Positions 44,662-53,868 of a stretch of 64,000 nt of DNA are shown piece after piece. The DNA is from Methylobacter sp. (GTDB taxonomy: Bacteria > Pseudomonadota > Gammaproteobacteria > Methylococcales > Methylomonadaceae). The stretch spans positions 3,849 to 67,848 of the forward strand of contig JALNYY010000007.1 in the NCBI GenBank assembly GCA_023229605.1, in the 5' to 3' direction. The translations under genes and the position numbers were made by a program. The notes beneath the pieces are model-generated. The model was not told where the DNA came from. It made no database searches and was given only the letters and a program-made list of their open reading frames with translations. Positions within the stretch are counted from its first letter, which is position 1. Every line of letters starts with the position of its first letter.

Positions 44662-45711
44662 ATGCCGAAATCTCTCGTTATGATAACGCTGTGTCTATTC
44701 TCTTTTGCGGCAAGTTATCTGCTGACCGGTTTGATCAGGCGTTATGCCCTGAATCATAGCCTGCTGGATGTTCCCAATGCCAGAAGCTCGCATGTTGTCG
44801 CTACGCCCAGGGGCGGCGGCCTGGCTGTTGTCATTGTGTTTTTGTCGATCATCGGCGGATTGTCATTATTGGATTCGTCGATACAAATCAAGCCTAGTCT
44901 AGGGTTGATTTTGTCCGGCGCATCGGTGGCGGGAATCGGTTTTTGGGATGACCGCCAGTCTATTCCGGCGAGGTGGCGTTTTATGGTGCATTTTGCAGCC
45001 GCTGCCTGGGGTTTGTATTGGTTCGGCGGTTTGCCTCCGGTTATTTTTTTCGAGCATATTGTCGATCTCGGTTGGGCCGGGCAAGTCCTGGGCTTGCTTT
45101 ACCTGGTTTGGCTGCTGAATCTGTATAATTTTATGGACGGCATTGATGGCATTGCCGGAATTGAGGCGGTCACGGTCTGTTGCGGCGGCGCTTTGATGGT
45201 ATGGCTTGTGGTGCCGGATTCAGGCGTTTGGATGCCTCCGGTTTTTTTGGCTGCAGCCGTTTTGGGATTTCTGGTCTGGAATTTTCCGCCAGCCCGTATT
45301 TTTATGGGGGACGCCGGCAGCGGTTTTTTGGGTATTATGCTGGCGCTGTTTTCGGTGCAGGCGGCATGGCTTGAATCCCGATTATTGTGGGTGTGGCTGA
45401 TTTTGCTGGGCGTGTTCATTGTTGACGCAACGGTTACCTTGTGTCGCCGCGTAATGCGCGGGGAGAAGTTTTATCAGGCGCATTGCAGCCACGCCTATCA
45501 ATATGCGTCCCGTACCTTGGGCGCTCATCGCCCCGTCACCTTGGCAGTATGCGCGATTAATGTTTTTTGGTTAATGCCCCTCGCAAGCCTGGTTGCATTG
45601 GAGAAACTGGACGGTGCTTTGGGGCTTTTGGTGGCGTATTTGCCGTTATTGTTACTGGTATATCGATATAAAGCGGGCGATCAGCAAGCTCAAGCCGGGA
45701 AGGTCAAATGA
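44662..45711 (+). CDS. Undecaprenyl-phosphate glycosyl-1-phosphate transferase, WbpL/WecA-like
   Basis: A 349-residue polytopic membrane protein of the GT4-MraY/WecA superfamily with about eleven hydrophobic spans. The conserved PNARSSHVVATPRGGGLA, GFWDDRQSIPARWRF, LYNFMDGIDGIAG and IFMGDAGSGFLG (metal-binding Asp residues) and the HCSHAYQ histidine loop are visible. It starts the lipid-linked chain by transferring a sugar-1-phosphate, QuiNAc or FucNAc in WbpL, to undecaprenyl phosphate. It lies between WbpV-like and WbpM-like genes. Confidence 0.9.
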   Translation: MPKSLVMITLCLFSFAASYLLTGLIRRYALNHSLLDVPNARSSHVVATPRGGGLAVVIVFLSIIGGLSLLDSSIQIKPSLGLILSGASVAGIGFWDDRQSIPARWRFMVHFAAAAWGLYWFGGLPPVIFFEHIVDLGWAGQVLGLLYLVWLLNLYNFMDGIDGIAGIEAVTVCCGGALMVWLVVPDSGVWMPPVFLAAAVLGFLVWNFPPARIFMGDAGSGFLGIMLALFSVQAAWLESRLLWVWLILLGVFIVDATVTLCRRVMRGEKFYQAHCSHAYQYASRTLGAHRPVTLAVCAINVFWLMPLASLVALEKLDGALGLLVAYLPLLLLVYRYKAGDQQAQAGKVK

Positions 45712-45729
45712 ATTTTGAGGACGAATTGT

Positions 45730-45810
45730 TATCGCCAGGGATGGCGTGTATGCCGAAGGCCAGTCGGGAACTGGCCCGGCGATCGCCAGGGACGGTGTGT
45801 ATGCCGGGAA
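45730..45810 (+). repeat. Two-copy tandem repeat between wbpL-like and wbpM-like genes
   Basis: Units at 45731 and 45782 begin ATCGCCAGGG and continue with GGTGTGTATGCCG-type sequence, spaced 51 bases apart. The motif CCAGGGATGGCG (45735-45746) also occurs inside cobS (4431-4442). It fills most of the 154-base gap and codes for nothing recognisable. Confidence 0.7.
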
Positions 45811-45865
45811 CCTGCCGGGAGCAGATGCCGCGAATGGAAGATGCGGTATATAAGCAGGGCGTGTT

Positions 45866-47824
45866 ATGAGATCAAATATGCGTACTTGGTTTATCCTGCT
45901 TCCCCGACAAAAGAAAGCTTTCATGCTTATCAGCGCCGATGTTTTTTTCGCTATGTTCGCTCTTTGGGCGGCTTTTTCTTTGCGTTGGGGAGAGCTGTAT
46001 ATTCCTAAAGGCGATGAGTGGTATCTGTTTGTTGCTGCGCCTGCCATCGCCGTGCCGATTTTTGTTAAGTTGGGTTTGTACCGCGCGATTATCCGTTACA
46101 TAGAAGTCAGGGCGTTATGGACCATTATTCAGGCGACTACGTTTTATGCGCTGTTTTTTGCGTTTGTATTGTATGAGTCAGGCATCAAAGGCGTTCCCCG
46201 GACGGTGTTGCCGCTCAACTGGTTGAATATGATGCTGCTGGTGGGCGGCAGCCGGTTTTTTGCGCGTTGGTGGCTGGGAGAGGTTTATTTAAACTTGGGT
46301 GGAGGCCGGGGAGCAAAAAGTCACAGCAAAAAGAATGTGGTGATTTACGGCGCCGGAAACGCCGGCGTACAACTGGCTTCCGCATTAAGCTATGGACGTG
46401 AATTTAGGCCGGTCGCATTTATTGATGACGATGAGTTGCTGCATAAACAAAAGGTCAACGGTCTCCGGATTTATCCGCTCAGTTCTTTGAGATACTTGAT
46501 AGAAAAACATCAGGTTTCAGATGTTCTGCTGGCTATGCCTTCGGCTAATCGGGCGCGTAAAAGTGAAATTATCCGCTTGTTGGAGCCTTTTGCGGTTCAT
46601 GTGATGTCCATGCCGGGCTTGTCCGAGATTGCCCAGGGCAAAGTCACCGTTGATGCGCTGCAGGAGGTTGATATCGCCGACCTTTTGGGGCGCGATGCTG
46701 TGGCGCCGGACCAATCGCTGCTGCATGCCAATATCGCAGGCAAGGTGGTGATGGTGACCGGCGCAGGCGGCTCTATCGGTTCCGAGCTTTGCCGGCAAAT
46801 TATCCTGTTGCAGCCGGAGACGCTGATTCTTTTTGAAATAAGCGAATTTGCGCTTTATGCGATAGAAAAGGAGTTACAGCATTTATTAGCCAAAGCGAAG
46901 GACGCCAAAGAAATAAAACTGATTCCAGTCTTGGGTTCGGTGGTAAACGCTAAGCGCTGCGAAAAAATATGCAAGACTTTCAAGGTGCAGACGATCTATC
47001 ATGCGGCGGCCTATAAGCATGTGCCGATGGTCGAAAGAAATCCGGGCGAAGCGGTCTGGAACAATGTTTTTGGAACCTTGCATGCGGCATCGGCCGCGAT
47101 AAAGGCGGAAGTTGAAACCTTTGTGCTCATTTCGACGGATAAGGCGGTCAGGCCGACCAACACCATGGGGGCGACCAAGCGTTTCGCTGAATTGATTTTG
47201 CAGGCGCTCAGTTTAAATGCCGTTGATAATCTACGGACCCGTTTTACGATGGTGCGGTTCGGTAATGTGCTGGGTTCTTCCGGGTCCGTCGTGCCGCTGT
47301 TTAAAGAGCAGATTGCAAGAGGCGGGCCGGTAACGGTGACCGACGAGAGAATCATCCGCTATTTTATGACCATACCTGAGGCGGCGCAGTTGGTTATTCA
47401 GGCGGGCGCAATGGGGCAGGGCGGCGATGTGTTTGTACTGGATATGGGCGAGCCTATTCGTATTGTTGATTTAGCCAAGAGAATGATTCATTTGAGCGGA
47501 TTGGAAGTCAAAGACGCAGAGCATCCCGGTGGCGATATAGAGATTAACTTTACAGGGTTGAGGCCCGGAGAAAAACTGTATGAAGAGCTTTTGATCGGCG
47601 ATAATGTCTCAAAAACCGGTCACGCAAGAATTATGCGCGCACAGGAGCAGGTTATTCCCTGGGCCGAACTGGAGAAAATGTTGGCGGTATTGGAACAGGC
47701 AACACAAGATGATGACTTTGAACGGGTTAGAGGCGTTTTGGCTGGTGCCGTTACCGGTTTTGTACCGCAATGCGAAATCGAAGACTTGTTGTGGAAAGAA
47801 GGCAGGCGGATTGTGAATGGATAA
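45866..47824 (+). CDS. wbpM: UDP-GlcNAc 4,6-dehydratase, membrane type (WbpM-like)
   Basis: 652 residues. Four hydrophobic spans lie in about residues 15-130, then a first nucleotide-binding region (VVIYGAGNAGVQLASAL), then the catalytic SDR domain with VMVTGAGGSIGSELCRQI near residue 295. AAYKHVPMVERNPGEAVWNN and the atypical STDKAVRPTNTMGATKR (Met in place of catalytic Tyr) are typical of WbpM/CapD. It makes UDP-4-keto-6-deoxy-GlcNAc for D-QuiNAc or D-FucNAc. It closes the cluster; its last eight bases overlap a LysR-type regulator. Confidence 0.93.
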   Translation: MRSNMRTWFILLPRQKKAFMLISADVFFAMFALWAAFSLRWGELYIPKGDEWYLFVAAPAIAVPIFVKLGLYRAIIRYIEVRALWTIIQATTFYALFFAFVLYESGIKGVPRTVLPLNWLNMMLLVGGSRFFARWWLGEVYLNLGGGRGAKSHSKKNVVIYGAGNAGVQLASALSYGREFRPVAFIDDDELLHKQKVNGLRIYPLSSLRYLIEKHQVSDVLLAMPSANRARKSEIIRLLEPFAVHVMSMPGLSEIAQGKVTVDALQEVDIADLLGRDAVAPDQSLLHANIAGKVVMVTGAGGSIGSELCRQIILLQPETLILFEISEFALYAIEKELQHLLAKAKDAKEIKLIPVLGSVVNAKRCEKICKTFKVQTIYHAAAYKHVPMVERNPGEAVWNNVFGTLHAASAAIKAEVETFVLISTDKAVRPTNTMGATKRFAELILQALSLNAVDNLRTRFTMVRFGNVLGSSGSVVPLFKEQIARGGPVTVTDERIIRYFMTIPEAAQLVIQAGAMGQGGDVFVLDMGEPIRIVDLAKRMIHLSGLEVKDAEHPGGDIEINFTGLRPGEKLYEELLIGDNVSKTGHARIMRAQEQVIPWAELEKMLAVLEQATQDDDFERVRGVLAGAVTGFVPQCEIEDLLWKEGRRIVNG

Positions 47825-48737
47825 ATTGACCAGCATGAACGTTTTCGTCCGCGTGGCAAAGGCCGGAAGTTTTGCCGGCGGCGCGCGCGACCTGGATATT
47901 TCCAGAGCCATGGCGACCAAGCATATCATGCATCTCGAGGGCGTATTAGGCACGCGACTATTCAACCGGACCACGCGCAGCTTAAGCTTGACCGACGTCG
48001 GGGCGTCTTATCTGGAGCGATGTCAGCAAGTGTTGCTTGAGGTTGAGGAGATGGAGGCCGCTGTTACGCATTTACAGACCGAGCCCAGGGGGGTTTTAAG
48101 AATCAGCGCCCCGCCGGTCATCGGTGCGACGCATATCGCTTGGGCCGTCTCTGAGTTTTTGAAAATACATCCTGACTTGACCGTCGAGATGATTTTACAG
48201 AGCAGTCCGGGGGATTTGATCGACGAGGGGATCGATGTCGCTATTTCTTTGGGCGCTTTGGACGATACCAGCATGTTTGCGCGGAAATTGGCCAGCTATT
48301 CGTTGGTTGTTTGCGGTTCGCCGGAATATTTTGAGAAATACGGCATTCCCCAGACGCCGGAGGATTTGGAAGACCACAGCTGCCTGGTTAATTGGGCTAT
48401 CGCGCCGAGGAATAAATGGCTGTTCAAAGGCGAAGCCGGCTATACAGGGATAACGGTTTCAGGCCGGATGCAGGCGAATGTCGCAGATCCGATACGCATC
48501 GCCGCAATTAACGGCTTGGGGTTGGTGATGCTGCCGACTTATATCGTGGGTAGGGATATTGAAAAGGGCAAGCTGAAAGCTGTTCTGGAAGATTACACTT
48601 CACCGCCTCTGGATGTGCATGCCGTTTATCCGCATCGGAAATATTTGTCGGCAAAGGTCAGAGGCTTTATGGATTTTTTGCAGGAATTTCTGGAATATCG
48701 GGTTAGCCGCGGGGAACGGAATCAGACTGTTGATTAG
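47817..48737 (+). CDS. LysR-family transcriptional regulator
   Basis: 306 residues. The N-terminal helix-turn-helix (MDKLTSMNVFVRVAKAGSFAGGARDLDISRAMATKHI, here abbreviated by its ends MDKLTS and ATKHI) is followed by EGVLGTRLFNRTTRSLSLTD. The effector-binding domain (PPVIGATHIAWAVSEFLKIHPDL, VVCGSPEYFEKYGIP) is of the CrgA/DsdC-like group. It overlaps the WbpM gene by eight bases, unusual for LysR regulators, which tend to be divergent from their targets. It may be co-transcribed with the polysaccharide genes. Target and effector unknown. Confidence 0.9.
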   Translation: MDKLTSMNVFVRVAKAGSFAGGARDLDISRAMATKHIMHLEGVLGTRLFNRTTRSLSLTDVGASYLERCQQVLLEVEEMEAAVTHLQTEPRGVLRISAPPVIGATHIAWAVSEFLKIHPDLTVEMILQSSPGDLIDEGIDVAISLGALDDTSMFARKLASYSLVVCGSPEYFEKYGIPQTPEDLEDHSCLVNWAIAPRNKWLFKGEAGYTGITVSGRMQANVADPIRIAAINGLGLVMLPTYIVGRDIEKGKLKAVLEDYTSPPLDVHAVYPHRKYLSAKVRGFMDFLQEFLEYRVSRGERNQTVD

Positions 48738-49071
48738 TAGCGTATTTTTGGCGGACGCTGCCTGGCTATTTTAGCTGTGCGATTAGGTATGTGACCGCCT
48801 GTGTGGACAGGAGAAGTTTCCTGCTCGCACCTATATCCCTGTAGGCAAGGGCTAAATATTAAAATTCAGCAGGGAAAATACCCTATTATCGTGTCGTCTT
48901 GATGGCATCGCCGTGAGTCGATTTCTTGACCGTGGCCTAGGGGATGCGATAATAGGCTACCATAAACGGATGAATCACTGTTTTATCAGACTTTACGCAA
49001 GAAAAAGCAGCATCAGGGGTTGGCAATGAGGCCAAGTTTGCCGGCCAAAAACGCACGTAGAGATTAATAAG
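48738..49071. other. Intergenic region with a spaced inverted repeat
   Basis: 334 bases with no convincing gene. CCTATTATCG (48882-48891) and its exact complement CGATAATAGG (48947-48956) face each other across 55 bases. GATGGCATCGCCGT at 48901 recurs at 49522. No family is recognised. Confidence 0.5.
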
Positions 49072-49464
49072 ATGATAGAAAATTTAGATCCGCAACAAGC
49101 ATGGGATTTGTTACAAAATAATTCCGAAGCTGTACTGGTGGATGTAAGAACGAAAGTTGAGCATTCCTTTGTAGGGCATCCTCCAGGTGCCATATCCATT
49201 CCCTGGAAAGAAGCGCCCGATTGGCAAGTCAATTCGCAGTTTGTCGCCGAAGTTAAAAAAGTCGTACTTGACCGCAATGCGCCGGTTTTATTGCTTTGCC
49301 GTAGCGGCCAACGTTCGCTGGATGCGGCAAAAGCACTGGAAGAGGCCGGTTATCAATTGTTGATTAATATTGTTGACGGTTTTGAAGGTCCCCTGGATGC
49401 GAATAAACATAGGGGTAATCTTGGCGGTTGGCGTTTTCAGGGCCTGCCTTGGGAGCAGAGTTAA
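49072..49464 (+). CDS. Rhodanese-like domain protein
   Basis: A 130-residue single rhodanese domain. WDLLQNNSEAVLVDVRTKVEHSFVGHPPGA is the CH2A-type motif, and the active-site loop is LLCRSGQRS with the sulfur-carrying cysteine at about residue 83. GGWRFQGLPWEQS ends the protein, as in many single-domain sulfurtransferases. It probably carries persulfide in the cytoplasm. It stands alone between two repeat-bearing gaps. Confidence 0.9.
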   Translation: MIENLDPQQAWDLLQNNSEAVLVDVRTKVEHSFVGHPPGAISIPWKEAPDWQVNSQFVAEVKKVVLDRNAPVLLLCRSGQRSLDAAKALEEAGYQLLINIVDGFEGPLDANKHRGNLGGWRFQGLPWEQS

Positions 49465-49647
49465 TCTTATCGTCAAATTGGACCAGGCAGGGTGTGTCCA
49501 ACAAAATCTAAACAGCAGTCATGATGGCATCGCCGTCCTTTCTTTCCCCGCATTTAACCCATTAGAGTGCATACGCACTCATCATGTTTAAAAGGATGCG
49601 CATAGCGCATCCCACATTTGTTTATATAAACCTTAGAGACCATAAAA

Positions 49648-51459
49648 GTGATCGAAAAATTAAGAAATATTGCAATTATTGCCCACGTTGACCATGGTAA
49701 AACGACCCTGGTTGATAAATTATTGCAACAGTCCGGCACGTTTGCCGCTCATACTAAAGTGACCGAGCGCATTATGGACTCCAACGATATTGAAAAAGAA
49801 CGCGGCATCACCATTCTGGCCAAAAACACCGCGCTGGATTGGAACGGCTACCATATCAATATCGTCGACACCCCGGGACACGCCGACTTTGGCGGCGAAG
49901 TGGAGCGGGTGTTATCGATGGTCGATTCGGTATTGTTGCTGGTTGACGCGGTGGACGGCCCCATGCCGCAAACCCGTTTCGTTACCCAAAAAGCGTTTGC
50001 GTTGGGATTGAAGCCGATTGTGGTTATCAACAAAATCGACCGTCCGGGCGCGCGTCCTGATTGGGTTGTCGATCAAACCTTCGACTTATTCGATCGCTTG
50101 GGCGCAACCGACGAACAGCTGGATTTTCCTATTGTTTTTGCGTCGGCAATCAACGGCTATGCCGGATTGGAGCACACTATCACCGGCGGCGATATGACGC
50201 CGCTATTTGAGACGATTGTGTCCAAAGTAAGCCCCCCGCCCGTTGATATGGACGGCCCTTTCCAAATGCAGGTGTCCAGTCTGGATTACAACACTTATAC
50301 CGGCGTTATCGGTATCGGCCGGATTCAGCGCGGCACCATAAAACCCAACACGCCGCTGGTTATCGTTAACCGGGAAGGTGTCGAGCGCAAGGGCCGTATG
50401 TTGCAGGTTTACGGGTTTCACGGCTTGGATCGCGTTGAAGTTCAAGAGGCGCGCGCCGGCGATATTATTGCCTTTGCCGGCATTGAAAAGCTGGAAATAT
50501 CAGACACCATCTGCCATCCCGATGCCGTAGAAGCCATGCCGCCATTGTCGGTTGATGAGCCGACGGTCAGCATGACTTTTCAGGTCAATAACTCGCCGTT
50601 TGCCGGACGCGAAGGCAAGTTCGTCACCACGCGCCAAATTCGCGACCGCTTAGACAAGGAATTGCAACATAACGTTGCGCTGAAAGTTGAAGACACAGCA
50701 GATCCGGATAAATTCAAGGTATCCGGTCGCGGTGAACTGCATTTGTCGGTTTTGATTGAAAATATGCGCCGCGAAGGCTTCGAAATGGGTGTGTCGCGTC
50801 CTGAAGTTATTCTTAAGGAAATTGACGGTAAAAAATGCGAGCCTTTTGAAATGGTCACCATTGAAGTGGAAGAAATCCATCAAGGGGCGATCATGGAAAA
50901 ACTGGGCGAGCGTAAAGGCGACTTGACCAATATGATACCGGACGGCAAGGGCCGCATCCGGCTGGAGTATATGATGCCGTCACGCGGCCTGATCGGGTTC
51001 CAAACCGAATTTATGACCGCTACTTCCGGCTCCGGCCTGCTATACCATGTATTCGATCACTACGGCCCGATGAAAGCGGGTGACGTGGGCAGCCGTTCGC
51101 GTGGCGTGATGATTTCAATGGTTGCGGGCAAAGCCGTTACCTACTCATTGCATCCGTTACAGGAACGTGGCGAGCTATTATTGGTCAATGGCGATGAAGT
51201 CTACGAGGGCATGTTAGTGGGATTGCATTCCCGCACCAATGATTTAACGGTTAATCCCTGCAAACCCAAACCGCTGACTAACATCCGCGCATCGGGTACG
51301 GATGAAAGTCTGGTGCTGGCGAGAATTCAAAAGATGACTCTTGAGCAAGCACTGGAATTTATTGCCGAAGATGAATTGGTTGAGGTCACCCCAAAATCGA
51401 TACGCTTGCGCAAGAAGCTGTTAACTGAAAATGAGCGTAAGAGAGCGTCCAAAGGATAA
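49648..51459 (+). CDS. typA: Ribosome-associated GTPase TypA/BipA
   Basis: 603 residues, GTG start. G1 [10 protein letters not shown] is at residues 10-19, G2/G3 ERGITI and [15 protein letters not shown], and G4 [10 protein letters not shown]. Domains II, III and V of the EF-G-like architecture and the TypA-specific C-terminal domain follow ([36 protein letters not shown]). It acts in ribosome assembly and stress adaptation at low temperature. Length is standard. Confidence 0.97.
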   Translation: MIEKLRNIAIIAHVDHGKTTLVDKLLQQSGTFAAHTKVTERIMDSNDIEKERGITILAKNTALDWNGYHINIVDTPGHADFGGEVERVLSMVDSVLLLVDAVDGPMPQTRFVTQKAFALGLKPIVVINKIDRPGARPDWVVDQTFDLFDRLGATDEQLDFPIVFASAINGYAGLEHTITGGDMTPLFETIVSKVSPPPVDMDGPFQMQVSSLDYNTYTGVIGIGRIQRGTIKPNTPLVIVNREGVERKGRMLQVYGFHGLDRVEVQEARAGDIIAFAGIEKLEISDTICHPDAVEAMPPLSVDEPTVSMTFQVNNSPFAGREGKFVTTRQIRDRLDKELQHNVALKVEDTADPDKFKVSGRGELHLSVLIENMRREGFEMGVSRPEVILKEIDGKKCEPFEMVTIEVEEIHQGAIMEKLGERKGDLTNMIPDGKGRIRLEYMMPSRGLIGFQTEFMTATSGSGLLYHVFDHYGPMKAGDVGSRSRGVMISMVAGKAVTYSLHPLQERGELLLVNGDEVYEGMLVGLHSRTNDLTVNPCKPKPLTNIRASGTDESLVLARIQKMTLEQALEFIAEDELVEVTPKSIRLRKKLLTENERKRASKG

Positions 51460-51783
51460 GTTAAGGGTATACGCTGATCGGCTTGCCGGTTATAGGCAAG
51501 TCGATATTTACAAAATGGGGGAATCGCCCGGTTTCCCTATTGTATCTTTGGCTGCTCAATCAGCCCGAATTCTTCGGGCATGAATTCAACGATAAATCTC
51601 AAAAAATCAGTTGAGCCAACCCTGCCCAAAAAACATTCGGCCTGAGTTTGGCGCCCACTGTTCATCAAAGCCGCAGGCTATTAGAATAGTCGCTCCACAA
51701 GTATGCTTTCTTGCTGCTCTCGATACAACAGATTGTTGCGGAGGGTATAATCGCATGGAACTATGCAGCCCAAGGCTTCAAAC
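51460..51783. other. Intergenic region between typA and the DUF3014 gene
   Basis: About 320 bases. It contains small hairpins (for example CTTGCC with GGCAAG near 51483-51500, and GCCCGAA with TTCGGGC near 51564-51580) and a 42-codon minus-strand ORF listed separately. No promoter can be named with confidence. Confidence 0.45.
51537..51665 (-). CDS. Unrecognised small ORF, possibly a gene remnant
   Basis: 42 residues from ATG to TAG. The stretch FLRFIVEFMPEEFGLIEQP looks protein-like (amphipathic, acidic), and the frame is also open for four codons ahead of the ATG. No family is recognised. It may be the 3' remnant of a decayed gene or a chance ORF. Confidence 0.2.
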   Translation of the reverse strand: MNSGRQTQAECFLGRVGSTDFLRFIVEFMPEEFGLIEQPKIQ

Positions 51784-52656
51784 ATGAATCGATACGACCA
51801 AACTAAAGATAAAAAAATCGGCAAAGTCGTGATTGCGGCGACGATTATGTTGGCCGCTTTGGCGAGTGCCGGTTGGTTTTATTTTAAGCATCAACAAAGC
51901 GGTGCCGTCACAGAGCCCGAAACGCGCACTTTGGCGCTTCCTTCAGGTTCTGGGCCGGCGACGGGTGCAATAAGCCCTCTGTCGGTCAAGGAGTCGATAG
52001 AGGGAGTGGCTGCGGAAGAAGCCGTTTCGGATAATATTGTAGAGCTGCAGCAGGAATCCGCATTTATTTTGCCCGATCTTGATAACAGCGATGCGCTGTT
52101 GCGGGAGGAAATGACAGGTGTTTCTCCTGCGCTTGCCGGTTGGCTGAATACTGATCAGCTGGTCAGGAAATATGTTGTTATTGCTAACGATTTTTCGCAG
52201 GGATTGCGGATTGAAAAGCACTTGCGCTTTCTTCGGCTGGAGCAGCCGTTTGCAGTCGATCAGCACGATGGATCGCTGTTTATCGCGGCTGAAAGTTATA
52301 AGCGCTATGACCGGTTGGCGGCAGCAATAGATGCGCTGGACGTACAGGCGGCGCTGGCAGTGTATAAAAAGTTCAGGCCGTTATTGCTGCAGGTTTTTAA
52401 GGGGTTCAGTTATCCGGATGAGTATGCCTTGGAAGATATTTTCACCAAAGCGGCGGCGGTAATTCTTGCGGCGCCTGTTGTCGACGGGCAGCTTGCAGTG
52501 TTAAGGCACTCGATAAATTATAAGTTTGTCGATCAACAACTTGAGGCATCAAGCCCGGTGCATAAACAGATGCTGCGCATGGGGCCTGAAAACACCCGCA
52601 TCATCCAGAATAAACTGCGCCTGCTGGTTGAAGGTTTAGTCAATCTGAAAGATTAG
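51784..52656 (+). CDS. DUF3014 domain protein with N-terminal membrane anchor
   Basis: 290 residues from the ATG at 51784 (AAGG lies eight bases ahead; an ATG at 51763 adds seven). One hydrophobic span (about residues 14-33, VVIAATIMLAALASAGWFYF) is followed by a variable linker and then the DUF3014 core: LPDLDNSDALLREEMTGV, WLNTDQLVRKYVVIANDFSQG, SYKRYDRLAAAIDAL. It is probably an inner-membrane protein with a periplasmic domain. Function of DUF3014 is unknown. The stop overlaps the end of the convergent Crp-like gene by four bases. Confidence 0.85.
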   Translation: MNRYDQTKDKKIGKVVIAATIMLAALASAGWFYFKHQQSGAVTEPETRTLALPSGSGPATGAISPLSVKESIEGVAAEEAVSDNIVELQQESAFILPDLDNSDALLREEMTGVSPALAGWLNTDQLVRKYVVIANDFSQGLRIEKHLRFLRLEQPFAVDQHDGSLFIAAESYKRYDRLAAAIDALDVQAALAVYKKFRPLLLQVFKGFSYPDEYALEDIFTKAAAVILAAPVVDGQLAVLRHSINYKFVDQQLEASSPVHKQMLRMGPENTRIIQNKLRLLVEGLVNLKD

Positions 52657-53309
52657 CGCGTACCAAATACCACGATAGTTTTGCCGCGCGCGGTGATCAG
52701 CTTTTTATTTTCCAGTTCTTTTAAGACGCGCCCGGCCATTTCCCTTGAGCAACTGACCATGCGGCCGATCTCTTGCCTGGAGATATGCAGTTGCATACCG
52801 TCAGGGTGCGTTATTGCCTCGGGGCCTTTGCATAAATCCAGCAAAGTCCGGGCAATTCGCCCTTCTACATCCATAAACGCCAGATCGCATAAATTACGGC
52901 TGGTGTTTAATAGCCGTGACGATAATTGTTCGCCTATCATGAAGAATATGTCGGGACTATGCTCCGCCAGATCTTTTCTCAATATCTGGCGGAGCCGTTC
53001 GTAACTTATTTCGGCCAAATGGCATTCGCCGCGAGTTTTAACGCTGACTTTCCGCGGTTCAGTCGCTTTAAAAACGCCGATTTCGCCGATAAATTCATTT
53101 TTATTTAAATAAGCGAGAATCAGTTCATGCCCTCCGTCGGCATCTTCCACGCAAACACTGACCGAGCCGCTTATGATAAAATACAACCGGTCGCCTATGT
53201 CGCCAGGTCGAATGATGGTGGTTTTGGCAGGATATTTTTTTATATGGCAAAAGCGCAAGAAATACTCCAGCGCTTCTTTATAGGGGGATTCTTTGGGGTT
53301 AAGTGTCAT
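52653..53309 (-). CDS. Crp/Fnr-family regulator, Crp/Vfr/Clp-like
   Basis: 218 residues: N-terminal cyclic-nucleotide-binding beta roll (PGDIGDRLYFIISGSVSV, NEFIGEIGVF), long dimer helix (QLSSRLLNTSRNL) and C-terminal winged helix with ISRQEIGRMVSCSREMAGRVLKEL. The E. coli Crp pocket residues Gly-Glu of GELG and Thr127-Ser128 are kept, but the Arg82-Ser83 pair reads Arg-Lys (EPRKVSVKTR), closer to Xanthomonas Clp, which senses cyclic di-GMP. The ligand is therefore open. It is divergent from a yhfA-like osmC gene, as crp is beside yhfA in E. coli. Confidence 0.88.
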   Translation of the reverse strand: MTLNPKESPYKEALEYFLRFCHIKKYPAKTTIIRPGDIGDRLYFIISGSVSVCVEDADGGHELILAYLNKNEFIGEIGVFKATEPRKVSVKTRGECHLAEISYERLRQILRKDLAEHSPDIFFMIGEQLSSRLLNTSRNLCDLAFMDVEGRIARTLLDLCKGPEAITHPDGMQLHISRQEIGRMVSCSREMAGRVLKELENKKLITARGKTIVVFGTR

Positions 53310-53446
53310 AGCAACAATTCATCTGTCCTTAGTAGCGTGATGGGCCTTATTAACAATGCAGGATTTTAACAAAAAAATCAACATTGTCACTCTGGCAATA
53401 AGCATTTTTATGCTACTCTATGCGTCATTTTTAACCGGGAAAATAA

Positions 53447-53863
53447 ATGCAAGTAACAGTCAAATGGGTCGATGGCGTGATGTTCGTCGGCGAAACCGGC
53501 AGTGGACATGCTGTAGTTATGGACGGTCCTCCCGACCATGGCGGTCGTAATATGGGCGCGCGTCCCATGGAAATGCTTTTGCTGGGCGTAGGCGGTTGCT
53601 CATCTTTTGATGTGGTGCAGATTTTACAAAAAGGCAGAAATGACCTTGTGAAATGCGTGGCCGAGGTTACCGCCGAACGGGTTGACGCCATTCCGAGTGT
53701 GTTTAGCAAGGTCCATCTGCATTTTATAGTCACCGGTCATGATTTAAAGGCATCGGCTGTTGAAAGAGCGGTAAAATTATCCGCAGAGAAATATTGCTCG
53801 GCATCTATTATGCTAAGCAAAGCGGTGGAAATCACCCATGATTTTGAAGTTATCGAGGTTTAA
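53447..53863 (+). CDS. OsmC-family protein, YhfA-like
   Basis: A 138-residue OsmC/Ohr-fold protein. Both family cysteines are present, in [11 protein letters not shown] and [13 protein letters not shown]-terminal [17 protein letters not shown] and [13 protein letters not shown] agree with the YhfA subgroup found beside crp. OsmC/Ohr proteins reduce organic hydroperoxides; the YhfA subgroup is not characterised. It is six bases ahead of speD. Confidence 0.87.
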   Translation: MQVTVKWVDGVMFVGETGSGHAVVMDGPPDHGGRNMGARPMEMLLLGVGGCSSFDVVQILQKGRNDLVKCVAEVTAERVDAIPSVFSKVHLHFIVTGHDLKASAVERAVKLSAEKYCSASIMLSKAVEITHDFEVIEV

Positions 53864-53868
53864 CTATT

